A stretch of 64,000 nucleotides of DNA from Brachybacterium sp. SGAir0954 (GTDB lineage: Bacteria; Actinomycetota; Actinomycetes; Actinomycetales; Dermabacteraceae). The stretch lies in the NCBI RefSeq assembly GCF_005490785.1, contig NZ_CP027295.1, positions 124,001 to 188,000 of the forward strand, read 5' to 3'. The notes beneath the pieces were generated by a model. That model saw only the letters and a list, made by a program, of their open reading frames with translations, made no database searches and was not told the DNA's origin. The position numbers and the translations under genes are program-made. Of this stretch, positions 42,111 through 50,375 are shown one piece after another; the stretch's first letter is position 1, and each line of letters starts with the position of its first letter.

Positions 42111-42198
42111 CTCCGGGCGCAACCCTGACTCCGAGAAAACAACGATCCCGGGCACACCCCTGACGCCGAGCACACCCTTGACCCCCGGAGCACCCCTG
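42111..42198. repeat. Degenerate short tandem repeats
   Basis: Three to four related units of about 18-20 bases (42111-42129, 42147-42164, 42166-42182, 42185-42198) around the core GGGCACACCCCTGAC. A 17-base AT-rich insert separates the first two. No open frame in this interval looks coding. With the inverted repeat at 41997-42060 it fills the gene-free interval 41834-42278. Confidence 0.5.
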
Positions 42199-42278
42199 CG
42201 CAGCCCACCGCGGGCCGGCGCCCCGCATGACACCCCCTGAACGGCGCCCCTCGGCGATCGCCCGTCAGGACCGCGGCG

Positions 42279-42596
42279 TCAGCGCGCGGGGCCGCCCCGC
42301 TGGGCCAGCTTGTCCTTGATACCGCGGATGGTCTTCCCGAGGCCCGTCGGCTCCGCCTCGTCCTCCGCGGGGAGCTCCACGTAGTCGACGATCGCGCGCA
42401 TCGTCGCGACGTCGATGCTGGGCGTGCCGTTCGCGAGGAGGGTGCCGATCCGGGCGCCGACGAGCTTCTCGAGCTTGTCCGCAGCGGCGTCGCCGCGCTC
42501 GTCGCGCACGGAGTCCAAGCGCTGCCGGAGAAGCCGCGCGGCCACCTCGGAGGCGGGCACGGGCTCGGGATGTCCGGCGACGGTGATCTGTTCCAA
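42279..42596 (-). CDS. Small hypothetical protein
   Basis: 105 residues from TTG at 42596, with GGGGA upstream. Mostly helical and charged: VPASEVAARLLRQRLDSVRDERG, KLEKLVGARIGTLLANGT, ATMRAIVDYVELPAED, then GLGKTIRGIKDKLAQRGG. I do not recognise a family. It has no signal peptide or membrane segment. The TTG start and lack of family lower certainty, but the residue distribution is protein-like and alternative frames over the same DNA are not. Confidence 0.5.
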   Translation of the reverse strand: MEQITVAGHPEPVPASEVAARLLRQRLDSVRDERGDAAADKLEKLVGARIGTLLANGTPSIDVATMRAIVDYVELPAEDEAEPTGLGKTIRGIKDKLAQRGGPAR

Positions 42597-42758
42597 CTTC
42601 AGTCCCCACGGATCGAGATCGGGAGCGCGCCGCTGGCCGGGCGCACCCGCCGGGCGGCTGCGACCGGCTCTTCCACAGTACCGGGAGCAGGCGGAATCCG
42701 GCAGATCAACCGGCGGCGAGCATCCCGGCGACGACGACCGGGGCCAGGAGGGACCCGA

Positions 42759-44078
42759 TCACGGCCGCTCGGCGCGCGAGCGCAGGTGCAGCACCACGGT
42801 CAGCACGCTCAGCAGCACGATCACCGCGACGACGCCGATCTGGAGCTCGCGGAACGCCTCGGCGTACCACCCGGGGTGCTCCCCCGCACCGGTCGCGACC
42901 CGTGCCGCCGCGCCGTCGTCGTCCCCCGCCGCATGCACCGCCGCGGCGAGGAGCGTGCCGTACAGCGCGACGGCCGCGGCCTCGGAGCTGATCCGCACGG
43001 CGTTCAGCACGCCCGCGGCCCACCCCTGTCGGGACGGCTCCGCACAGGCCAGCGCCTCCCCGTCCACCAGACCCAGCGGCAGCCCGAACGAGGCGCCGAC
43101 CAGCACCATCCCGACGAGCAGGGGGACGAGGCCGCCACCCGGCCGCATCGCGCCGAGCAGCACGACGTTGCCGAGCACGACGCACGCCAGGGACACGTGG
43201 ACCACCGTGAACGCCGTGATCCGGGCCCGCCGCGCCATGACCCGCGCGGCGAGGGCCGGGAGCACGAGCACCGGAGCGGTCATGACGAGCATGACGAGGC
43301 CCGAGCTCCCCTCGTCGAGCCGCCGGACCGCGCTGAGCGCCGTCGGCATGTAGGTGAGCATCGCGATGAAGCCGACGGACTGGATCACGGTGACCACGCA
43401 GAGGGCGAGGAAGCGCGGGTCGCGCAGCTCGCTCCGTCCCGGTGGGGCCGACGGCCCTGCGGCCGACGACGCCGCCCGATCGACGTCCGAAGCCGCTGCG
43501 GCGGAGGGCAGGTGCCGGCGCAGGACGAGGACGACCGCGAGCGGCAGGAGCGGGAGCAGGAAGACCCCGCGCCATCCCACCTGGTCCGCGACGAGGCCGG
43601 AGACCGTAGGGCCGAAGGCGAGCCCCACGCCCAGGACAGTGCCGAGCAGCGCGAAGGCCCGCGCCCGCGCGGCGCCCGTGAACGCGGTGCTGAGCAGCGA
43701 CGCCGCGGCGACCTGGATCGCGCCCGCCCCCGCCCCGGCGACCACGCGCATCACGTCGAGGACCACGAGGCCGGGCGCGAGGGCGCTCGCCACGGCTCCA
43801 GCCGCGAGGACCAGGACGTTGACGAGGAAGATGCGGCGCAACCCGACCCTGTCCGCGGCCAGGCCCCAGGCGAGCGTCGAGAGCGCGAAGCTCACGTTGA
43901 ACCCGTTGACGACCCCCTGCAGCAGGACCGGCGCCGCCCCGAGGTCCCGGGCGATCCCCGGCAGCAGCACGGAGGTGCCGGCGACGGACAGCGGCAGCAC
44001 GATGACACCGCTCAGGACGGCGACCAGCAACAGCAGGGGGCGGGTCCGCGTGCTCGGGGGCGCGGGGGCGGTGGGCAT
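42759..44078 (-). CDS. MFS transporter (drug/metabolite exporter type)
   Basis: 439 residues, ATG at 44078 with GGAG upstream. Twelve or so membrane segments: LLLLVAVLSGVIVLPLSVAGTSVLLPGIA, the loop GLAADRVGLRRIF, VVDVMRVVAGAGAGAI-like second helix region, VADQVGWRGVFLLPLLPLAVV and a central loop rich in Ala/Ser. It belongs to the 12-TM DHA-type efflux group. It lies behind the P450 gene on the same strand, but a strong hairpin separates the two, so it may be transcribed by read-through only. It may export the oxidised product or the toxic substrate. Confidence 0.85.
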   Translation of the reverse strand: MPTAPAPPSTRTRPLLLLVAVLSGVIVLPLSVAGTSVLLPGIARDLGAAPVLLQGVVNGFNVSFALSTLAWGLAADRVGLRRIFLVNVLVLAAGAVASALAPGLVVLDVMRVVAGAGAGAIQVAAASLLSTAFTGAARARAFALLGTVLGVGLAFGPTVSGLVADQVGWRGVFLLPLLPLAVVLVLRRHLPSAAAASDVDRAASSAAGPSAPPGRSELRDPRFLALCVVTVIQSVGFIAMLTYMPTALSAVRRLDEGSSGLVMLVMTAPVLVLPALAARVMARRARITAFTVVHVSLACVVLGNVVLLGAMRPGGGLVPLLVGMVLVGASFGLPLGLVDGEALACAEPSRQGWAAGVLNAVRISSEAAAVALYGTLLAAAVHAAGDDDGAAARVATGAGEHPGWYAEAFRELQIGVVAVIVLLSVLTVVLHLRSRAERP

Positions 44079-44122
44079 CGGGGCTCTTCTCCGGCCGGAG
44101 CCTGGGTGATGGGCATGCGGAC

Positions 44123-44151
44123 GGGGCGGCCGCCGGGTGGGCGGCCGCCCC
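44123..44151 (-). terminator. Strong hairpin after the P450 gene
   Basis: Perfect 12-bp inverted repeat GGGGCGGCCGCC/GGCGGCCGCCCC (44123-44134 with 44140-44151), 5-nt loop, 22 bases after the P450 stop. Confidence 0.75.
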
Positions 44152-44173
44152 GCGGGGCAGGGACGGTCGGCGA

Positions 44174-45532
44174 TCAGTGCAGGATGATCGGCTGCGACTT
44201 GTAGGCGACGAGCCGGTCGGTGATGACGCGCACGGGCTCCTCGGCGATGGTGACCGCCTCGTAGTTCTCCGCGACGCGACCCAAGATCGCCTGCGCCTCG
44301 GCGCGGGCGATCATCTGGCCCGCGCAGCTGTGGGTGCCGAGGCCGAAGGTGAGGTGACGACTCGCCTCGAGCGGCCGGTCGAAGTCGAAGGCGTCCGGGT
44401 TCTCGAACACGTCCGGGTCGCGGTTGACCGCGCCGATCGGGAACTTGATGCACGAGCCGGCGGGGATCTCCACGCCACCGATCGTCACATCCTCGGTCGG
44501 GAAGCGGGTGAGCAGGAGCTCGACCGGGTTCAGACGCGCGACCTCCTCGACGATTCTTGCCCGCGTCTCGGGACGGTCGCGGAACGCGGCCATCACCTCG
44601 GGGTGCTGGGCGAACACCTCGAGCGCCGAGCCGATGAGGTAGGCGGGGTTCGGGGCGCCGGACATGTAGAAGTTGACGGTGTTCTGGACGACCTCGTTCC
44701 AGGTGATCTCCCCGCGCTGGTGGGTCGCGATGAGTTCGTCGGCCAGGCCGGTCCCGGGGTCGGCGACCTTCTCCTTCAGGAGGGCCTCGGTGCGGGCGAA
44801 CATGTAGTCCACGCCGGCCTGGGACCGCTCCCAGGTGCCGGGCAGTGGGTCCGTGGCCTGGATGAGCATGCCGTCCCAGAGCGCCCAGAACAGCGGCTCC
44901 GCGGTGCCCGCCTCGAGGCCGAGCACACGAGCCATCGTGCGGTGGGTGGGCTCGACGCCGAGGGTGAAGTGCCCGTCCATGACGGTGCCTCGCTCGTAGG
45001 AGCCGAGGATGTCGTCGAGGGCCTCCTCGGTGAACTGGACCCACTGCTTGATGAGCTTCGGGGTGAACCAGCGACTGAAGAGCCGGCGACTGCGCGCGTG
45101 CTCCGGCGGGTCCATGCTCAGCACCGTTTCGTCGAAGGCCGACTCGAAGGGGTTGTGCTCGAGGTGCCCGGGGAACTTGATGCTCATGATCGGGAGCTTG
45201 AAGCTCGACATGACGTCGTCGTAGCGGGTGACGACGTAGGTCTGGTCGCCGGCGTAGTGCACGGGCGAGGTCCGGCGGGCCCGCGCGTAGTAGGGGTACG
45301 GGTTGCGCTGGAACTCCTTGTCGTTCCACTGGAACAGCTCGCCCTCGGCGGGGCCGTCGGAGACGGCGCTGAGGCCGCGGATCTCGTGGGCCGAGTCGTC
45401 GCGCTCGCGCATCCCGACGTACTCGGCCTGCGCGGCGGCGCGGATCCGCTCCTCGGCGGGCACGGCGGCGGGCGTCGCGGTGAGGATGTCGACGTCGGTG
45501 GCCGGCGTATCGTCCAGAAGGTTCTCGGTCAT
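44174..45532 (-). CDS. Cytochrome P450 with Asn/Pro I-helix, P450cin-like system
   Basis: 452 residues from ATG at 45532, with AGGAACGG upstream. Marks: MDPPEHARSRRLFSRWFTP, K-helix EEVARLN (ExxR), heme loop FGLGTHSCAGQMIARAEA with Cys403. The I-helix reads SGAPNP at 291-296: where most P450s have an acid-Thr pair, this one has Pro294-Asn295. Replacement of that Thr by Asn is known from P450cin, whose redox partners are a flavodoxin and an FAD reductase; both types are encoded nearby. It probably hydroxylates a terpenoid or other small hydrophobic molecule; the substrate is inferred only by this analogy. The operator CTAACGCTCGTTAG lies 37 bases before the start. Confidence 0.92.
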   Translation of the reverse strand: MTENLLDDTPATDVDILTATPAAVPAEERIRAAAQAEYVGMRERDDSAHEIRGLSAVSDGPAEGELFQWNDKEFQRNPYPYYARARRTSPVHYAGDQTYVVTRYDDVMSSFKLPIMSIKFPGHLEHNPFESAFDETVLSMDPPEHARSRRLFSRWFTPKLIKQWVQFTEEALDDILGSYERGTVMDGHFTLGVEPTHRTMARVLGLEAGTAEPLFWALWDGMLIQATDPLPGTWERSQAGVDYMFARTEALLKEKVADPGTGLADELIATHQRGEITWNEVVQNTVNFYMSGAPNPAYLIGSALEVFAQHPEVMAAFRDRPETRARIVEEVARLNPVELLLTRFPTEDVTIGGVEIPAGSCIKFPIGAVNRDPDVFENPDAFDFDRPLEASRHLTFGLGTHSCAGQMIARAEAQAILGRVAENYEAVTIAEEPVRVITDRLVAYKSQPIILH

Positions 45533-45569
45533 GGTTCCGTTCCTTGTCTCGTCAGGGACTGAAGACTTA

Positions 45570-45583
45570 CTAACGCTCGTTAG
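45570..45583. promoter_or_regulatory. TetR-type operator at the P450 promoter
   Basis: CTAACGCTCGTTAG, three bases downstream of a minus-strand -10 TACGCT (45587-45592). A protein bound here would cover the transcription start. Confidence 0.75.
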
Positions 45584-45614
45584 GTGAGCGTAGCCGGGAA
45601 ATGTTTCCGGCATG

Positions 45615-46928
45615 TCAACGCAGGGCGCCGACCTCCGCCGCGGGCTCCTCGCGAGCAGGCTCCTCGCCCGCCGAGCGGAACGACGGCGCCGCGGCGATGA
45701 GGATCGGGCCGGCGATCGCGATCGCGATGAGCAGCACGAGCGGGAGCAGCGGCATCCATGCGATGCCCAGCTCGCTCACGAGGAGCGTGATCCCGGCGGG
45801 TCCCACGAACATCCCGGCGACGCCGATCGAGTTCACGAGGCCGATGTTGCGACCGGAGTTCTCCGGGTCCAGGCGACCGGCCGCCGAGAGCATGAGCGGG
45901 ACGATGCACGAGACGCCGAGGCCCACGAAGCCGAAGCCGATGAGCGCCTGCGCCGGGACCGCTGCGGTGAGCATGAGCGTCGCGCCGATCGCGCCGATCA
46001 CGCCGCTCGCCGCCATGACCGCGCGCTGCCCGAACCGGGCGCTCAGGGCGTCGCCCAGCACGCGGCCGGCGAACTGCGCACCGGAGAACACGGTCACGGC
46101 GAGCGCGGCCACGCCCGGGGTGGTCTCGAGCGTGCGGCGCACGAACTCCTGACCCCAGTCGAAGGTCGCGCTCTCGGCGAGGTAGGAGACGAAGGCGAGG
46201 ACGCCGAAGCCGATCATGACCGCGAGGGCCGCGGCCGCAGGGGCCCGCAGGCCGCCGCGGGCGTCGGCGCCGTCGGCGGCGGCGAGCTCGACCGGGGCGA
46301 GGTGCTCCTCGGGGCTCAGGTAGAGCCGACCGAACAGGAGCCCGAGCACGGACATCGTCACGCCGATCACGAGATAGGGCACGAGCGGGCTCTCGGTGAA
46401 GTGCTGGGCGAACGCGCTGCCCACGAAGCCGAAGACGAAGCCGCTCGCGGGGTAGGCGGCATGGAACATCGACATGATGGGGCGGCCGTAGTGCCGCTCC
46501 ACCTGCACGCCGTTGACGTTGGCGACGACGTCGACGGAGCCGCGCGCCGCACCGATGAGGATGCCCGTGGCGAGCAGGCCCACCATCGAGCCCAGCAGCG
46601 AGAGCGGCAGGTACAGCAGCGGGTAGAGCACGAGCGAAGGGATCGCGACGCGGCGGGCTCCGAAGCGGTCGACGAGCGGGCCGGAGACGGCGCAGCCGAT
46701 CGCGTTGCCGATGCCGATCGCGAGGGCGAGGGATCCGAAGGTCGCGTCGCCTGCGGCCCCCTCCCAGCCCTGCTCGGCCCGGAGGGAGGACGTGCTCGTG
46801 GACCACATGAGCATCACGGCGCCCATCTGGGCGAAGGCGAAGAAGGTCGCCCATCGTGACCATCTCATCCTGCGGGAGACCTGCTTCTTGGGGATTCTGA
46901 TCTTCGACATGGCGGGCGTGTTCGACAT
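45615..46928 (-). CDS. MFS transporter (fucose permease/YbjJ-like type)
   Basis: 437 residues, ATG at 46928. About 12 membrane segments starting at WATFFAFAQMGAVMLMWSTSTSSLR; loop SGPLVDRFGARRVAIPSL; GAARGSVDVVANVNGVQVERHYGRPIMSMFHAAYPASGFVFGF, a motif typical of this sugar/fucose-permease-like subgroup; then VFSGAQFAGRVLGDALSARFGQRAV. The CTAACG operator lies 110 bases upstream, so it belongs to the P450 regulon and probably takes up the P450 substrate. The P450 gene begins 80 bases beyond its stop. Confidence 0.88.
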   Translation of the reverse strand: MSNTPAMSKIRIPKKQVSRRMRWSRWATFFAFAQMGAVMLMWSTSTSSLRAEQGWEGAAGDATFGSLALAIGIGNAIGCAVSGPLVDRFGARRVAIPSLVLYPLLYLPLSLLGSMVGLLATGILIGAARGSVDVVANVNGVQVERHYGRPIMSMFHAAYPASGFVFGFVGSAFAQHFTESPLVPYLVIGVTMSVLGLLFGRLYLSPEEHLAPVELAAADGADARGGLRAPAAAALAVMIGFGVLAFVSYLAESATFDWGQEFVRRTLETTPGVAALAVTVFSGAQFAGRVLGDALSARFGQRAVMAASGVIGAIGATLMLTAAVPAQALIGFGFVGLGVSCIVPLMLSAAGRLDPENSGRNIGLVNSIGVAGMFVGPAGITLLVSELGIAWMPLLPLVLLIAIAIAGPILIAAAPSFRSAGEEPAREEPAAEVGALR

Positions 46929-47037
46929 CGGGGTTCCTCGTCTCAGTCGTGCGGCATCCGTGATCCGGAGCGCCGATGCCCGAGGAGCGGGGCGTCACCG
47001 CCGATGACCGGAGGGGATGCCGCGGTGGAGAGCTGAA

Positions 47038-47051
47038 CTAACGCTCGTTAG
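47038..47051. promoter_or_regulatory. TetR-type operator at the transporter promoter
   Basis: CTAACGCTCGTTAG, identical to the copy at 45570-45583. It overlaps a minus-strand -10 candidate TAGGCT (47050-47055). Confidence 0.7.
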
Positions 47052-47160
47052 CCTAAGGACGCCATGTTGCAGTCATGTTTCGAGCGAGGCCCCGGGAGGT
47101 AAATCCTCCGGGGGCGCCGAGCTGCGTCGACCCCGTAACCCGCCCGAAACACAGGGCCGC

Positions 47161-47184
47161 TAGCGTGGGACTAACGAACGTTAG
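47161..47184 (+). promoter_or_regulatory. Promoter and TetR-type operator of the reductase/flavodoxin operon
   Basis: -10 TAGCGT (47161-47166), then CTAACGAACGTTAG (47171-47184) over the expected start site. It fits CTAACGNNCGTTAG, the pattern shared with the two other sites. Confidence 0.75.
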
Positions 47185-47197
47185 GAAGGAGTCCCCG

Positions 47198-48409
47198 ATG
47201 ACAGCCACCACCGCTCCCACGGCACCGCCGCACCGCGTCGCGATCATCGGTGCCGGACCGACCGGGTGCTACACCGCCCAGGCCCTGCGCAAGATGATGC
47301 CGACGGCAGAGATCACGGTCCTCGACGCCAGCCCGCTCCCATACGGTCTCCTGCGCAACGGCATCGCCCCGGACCACCAGGGCATGAAGAGCGTGTCCCG
47401 CCAGTACGACCGGGTCTTCACCGCCGGCGGCGTGCGCTTCGTCGGCGGGGTCCGGCTCGGCGAGCACCTCATGCCGCAGGACCTCGCCGCCTTCGACGGC
47501 GTCGTCCTCGCGACGGGCCTCGAGCGGGACCGGATGCCCGCGGTGCCGATCGACCCGGCAGCCCGGGTCATCGGCGCCGGGCGGATCCTGCGCCTGCTCA
47601 ACGGCGACCCCCGCCTCGCCGGCGACCCCCTCGGCGCGCTCGGCGAGGACCTCGTCGTCACCGGCACCGGGAACGTCGCCGTGGACCTGCTGCGCCTGGT
47701 CGCGAAGACCGACGCGGAGCTCGCCGGCTCCGACATCGTCGACGACGCCCGCGACCGCCTCGCCCTCGGCGCGGTCCGCAGCGTCACGGTGCTGGGCCGC
47801 GGGGCCCGGAGCGCGGCGCGCTGGGACGAGGCGATGATGACGGAGCTGTGCGCGCTGTCGAGCGTGCACGTCACGATCGACGGCGAGGTCGTCGCGGGAG
47901 ACCCCTCCGCCCGGGTCCGCATCGACATCCGCTTCGACCAGCCCCTCGCGGCCGTCGAGGCGGAGGGCGGGAGCACCGTCGTCCGCACCACCACGGGCTC
48001 CACCTTCCGCGGCGACGCGCTGATCACCGCGCTCGGCTTCGTCTCCGCCGTCGACGACCTCATCGAGGAGACGGAGCGCGTGCTGCCCGTCGTCGTCCGC
48101 GCCGGCGGCAGCTCCACCGGGGCGCTCGGCAACCTCGCCCAGAACCGGATCGCTGCGAAGGACGCCGCCGCGCGGATCGTCGCGCTGCTCGCGAGCGACG
48201 ACCGCCTGCCGCGGGACCTCCCCTCGCCCGCCGCCGCCCTCGCCCGCGGATGGACCTGCTTCGAGGACTGGCAGTCGCTGGACCGGATCGAGCGCGAGCG
48301 CGCCGGGGCCCACCGCTGCCGCCGGAAGCTCACCTCCGAGTCCGAGATCCGCAGCGCCCTGGCCACCTCGGGCGCCGTCCTCCCCCAGCTCGACGTCCGC
48401 ACCGCCTGA
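47198..48409 (+). CDS. FAD/NADPH ferredoxin (adrenodoxin)-reductase-type protein, probable flavodoxin reductase
   Basis: 403 residues from ATG at 47198 with AAGGAG upstream. FprA/adrenodoxin-reductase marks: VAIIGAGPTGCYTAQALRK, LPYGLLRNGIAPDHQGMKSVSRQYDRVF, VVLATGLERDR, NADPH site VVTGTGNVAVDLLRL and SSTGALGNLAQNRIAAKDAA. Somewhat shorter than typical FprA. It would pass electrons from NADPH to the flavodoxin encoded 24 bases downstream and from there to the P450. The promoter is under the CTAACG operator. Confidence 0.9.
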   Translation: MTATTAPTAPPHRVAIIGAGPTGCYTAQALRKMMPTAEITVLDASPLPYGLLRNGIAPDHQGMKSVSRQYDRVFTAGGVRFVGGVRLGEHLMPQDLAAFDGVVLATGLERDRMPAVPIDPAARVIGAGRILRLLNGDPRLAGDPLGALGEDLVVTGTGNVAVDLLRLVAKTDAELAGSDIVDDARDRLALGAVRSVTVLGRGARSAARWDEAMMTELCALSSVHVTIDGEVVAGDPSARVRIDIRFDQPLAAVEAEGGSTVVRTTTGSTFRGDALITALGFVSAVDDLIEETERVLPVVVRAGGSSTGALGNLAQNRIAAKDAAARIVALLASDDRLPRDLPSPAAALARGWTCFEDWQSLDRIERERAGAHRCRRKLTSESEIRSALATSGAVLPQLDVRTA

Positions 48410-48433
48410 TCCCCACCCACCGAAGGAGACATC

Positions 48434-48898
48434 ATGTTCACTGCACGCGTCCTGTACGGCACGGAATCCGGCAACGCGGAGATGGTCGCCGACGACGTCG
48501 CGGCCCTGCTCGTCGAGCGCGGCTTCGAGGTCGAGCCGGAGGAACTCTCCGACGTCGACCCCGCCACCCTCGAGCCCGGCCAGTTCGTCTTCCTCATCAG
48601 CTCCACCTACGAGGAGGGCGAGCTCCCCGCCTCCGCGCAGCCGTTCCACGAGGCCCTACTGGCCTCCCAGCCGGACCTCGGCGGCCTGCACGTCTTCGGC
48701 TTCGGCCTGGGCGACTCGAGCTACGAGCACTACGCCCGCGGGATCGACACCCTCACGGCCGCGCTCGCGAGCGCGGGGGCCATCGTCATGGGGGACAACG
48801 TCAAGCACGACGCCCTCACCGGGACCGACCCAGCGGAGGCGGGCGTCGTCTGGGCCGGCCAGGCGCTCGACGCGGTGCTCTCCTCGGCCATCGTCTGA
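48434..48898 (+). CDS. Flavodoxin (cindoxin-like P450 redox partner)
   Basis: 154 residues. FMN phosphate loop YGTESGNAEMVADDVA, then FVFLISSTYEEGELPASAQPFHEAL and FGFGLGDSSYEHYARGID, the pattern of short-chain flavodoxins/FMN domains related to P450 reductase. AAGGAG seven bases before ATG. In the cineole P450 system a flavodoxin replaces ferredoxin as electron carrier; the same arrangement is seen here with reductase, flavodoxin and P450 under one operator type. Confidence 0.92.
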   Translation: MFTARVLYGTESGNAEMVADDVAALLVERGFEVEPEELSDVDPATLEPGQFVFLISSTYEEGELPASAQPFHEALLASQPDLGGLHVFGFGLGDSSYEHYARGIDTLTAALASAGAIVMGDNVKHDALTGTDPAEAGVVWAGQALDAVLSSAIV

Positions 48899-48927
48899 CG
48901 CGGCTCGGAGCGCGCCGTCGCCGGAGC

Positions 48928-49584
48928 TCAGACCCCGAGGAGCAGTCGGGACACGGCCACGGCGCGCCCGGCCTCGGCCTCGGGCGCCGCATCGGGCTCC
49001 GCCCAGCGGGTGGAGGCCTCGAGCAGCGCGACGACCTGGCGCACGGCGCGCTCCGGCTCCTCCACACCAAGGTCCGTCGCGGCGGCGAGGTAGAGCGCCT
49101 CGTGCAGGCCGGTCGAGAAGCGGACCTCCTCGCGCAGAGCCTCGGGGAAGATCGCAGACATGCGGTCGATCTGCACGAGGATGTCCCAGAGGTTGCTCTC
49201 GGGCAGGTTCGTCTGGCGGGTGAAGTGGAGGCGGACCATCGCGTCCCAGAACGCGTCCGCGTCCTGGTCGTCGTCGACGACCTCGAGCAGCGCCGTGCCG
49301 AAGCGATGGAAGTGCCAGCGCAGGGACTCTGCGACGATCTCGTCCTTGCCGCCGGGGAAGTGCGCGTAGAGGCTCGGCGCCTTCACCTCGACCTCACGGC
49401 CGATCATTCGCATGGTCACGGCGTCGAATCCGCGGGTCGTGGCGAGCGAGAGAAAGGCGTCGAGGATCCGCGCGCGGGAGGCGGACTGCCGGGACCAGTC
49501 CTGCGTGGCCAGGTGCTCCTCGAGCGCCGCTCGCGCGGAGTGGCGCCTGACGTCCTTCTGTGCTCGCGGGGTCGTCGCCGTCAC
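48928..49584 (-). CDS. TetR-family transcriptional regulator of the P450 cluster
   Basis: 218 residues from GTG at 49584. Helix-turn-helix ARILDAFLSLATTRGFDAVTMRMIGREVEVKAPSLYAHFPGGKDEIV, preceded by a longer than usual charged N-terminus of about 35 residues; the C-terminal ligand domain is helical (FWDAMVRLHFTRQTNLPESNLWDIL). It is convergent with the flavodoxin gene and is the only TetR in the neighbourhood, so it is the natural candidate for binding CTAACGNNCGTTAG. Its own start has no such site but an inverted repeat at 49626-49647. Confidence 0.88.
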   Translation of the reverse strand: MTATTPRAQKDVRRHSARAALEEHLATQDWSRQSASRARILDAFLSLATTRGFDAVTMRMIGREVEVKAPSLYAHFPGGKDEIVAESLRWHFHRFGTALLEVVDDDQDADAFWDAMVRLHFTRQTNLPESNLWDILVQIDRMSAIFPEALREEVRFSTGLHEALYLAAATDLGVEEPERAVRQVVALLEASTRWAEPDAAPEAEAGRAVAVSRLLLGV

Positions 49585-49625
49585 GCAGGTTCCCTGTTCG
49601 TCGAGATCGGTGGAGTTCTGTGCGA

Positions 49626-49647
49626 CCCGAACGAACGCGTGTTCGGG
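49626..49647. promoter_or_regulatory. Inverted repeat between the exporter and TetR genes
   Basis: CCCGAAC/GTTCGGG arms (49626-49632 with 49641-49647), 8-nt spacer. It lies between the lysE stop and the TetR start, both on the minus strand: either an autoregulatory operator or a terminator for lysE. Confidence 0.4.
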
Positions 49648-49684
49648 CCGCTCCGAGTCTACCGGCGGTCGGGAACGACGGCGG

Positions 49685-50290
49685 TCAGCCGGCCGCGAGC
49701 ATCCCCGCGACCACGACCATCGTCACGGCGACGACCCCGTCGAGCACCCGCCACGAGCGCGGGCTCGAGAACAGCCGGCCCAGGCGCCGCGCGCCCACGC
49801 CGAGCGCCGTGAACCAGACGGTGCTGCCGGCCACGGCGCCGATCGCGAAGAGCCACGCCTGCCCGCCGTGGGTCGCGGCGATCGAGCCGAGCAGGAGCAC
49901 GGTGTCGAGGTAGACGTGCGGGTTCAGCCAGGTCAGCGCCAGGGTCGTCGCGAGCACGGGGGCGAGGGCGCCGCGGTGGCCCCCGCCCGCCTCGATCTGC
50001 ATCGACTCCCCACCGCGGATCGCACGGCGGGCGGCGAGGGCGGCGTAGGCGAGCAGGAACACGACCCCGGCCCAGCGGGCCACGACGACGACCTCCGGTG
50101 CGGCGCACACGAGGGCGCCGAGGCCGCCCGCGCCGGCGCTGATGAGCACCGCGTCGGAGACGATGCAGACGAGCACCACGGCGAGCACGTGCTCACGTCG
50201 GATGCCCTGGCGCAGCACGAAGACGTTCTGGGAGCCGATGGCGAGGATGAGGGAGAGGCCGGAGAGGAAGCCGTGGAGCGCGGGGGTCAT
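49685..50290 (-). CDS. lysE: LysE/ArgO-family amino-acid exporter
   Basis: 201 residues from ATG at 50290; six membrane segments. Family marks: start GFLSGLSLILAIGSQNVFVLRQGIRREHV, VCIVSDAVLISAGAGGLG, TLALTWLNPHVYLDTVLLLGSIA, and an ending VVAVTMVVVAGMLAAG. LysE proteins export lysine and arginine when they build up, for example from peptides. Divergent from a LysG-type regulator with 85 bases between, as in Corynebacterium. Confidence 0.93.
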   Translation of the reverse strand: MTPALHGFLSGLSLILAIGSQNVFVLRQGIRREHVLAVVLVCIVSDAVLISAGAGGLGALVCAAPEVVVVARWAGVVFLLAYAALAARRAIRGGESMQIEAGGGHRGALAPVLATTLALTWLNPHVYLDTVLLLGSIAATHGGQAWLFAIGAVAGSTVWFTALGVGARRLGRLFSSPRSWRVLDGVVAVTMVVVAGMLAAG

Positions 50291-50375
50291 CTGCTCGACG
50301 CTAGGGCCACTCGATCTGAAGCACCAGCGAGGATTCCTCACCCTCCTGAAGCAGCACTTCATTTAGGCTCGGCCC

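Noticed and set aside
42759-45329. 856-codon minus-strand frame joining part of the P450 region to the MFS transporter
   Set aside because: Only the portion after ATG at 44078 is protein-like; the upstream part is a shadow of the P450 in another frame, and a terminator separates the two genes.
44177-45562. Long plus-strand open frame opposite the P450
   Set aside because: Composition (Arg, Val, Gly, His) is typical of antisense frames in GC-rich DNA, and the P450 motifs on the other strand are unmistakable.
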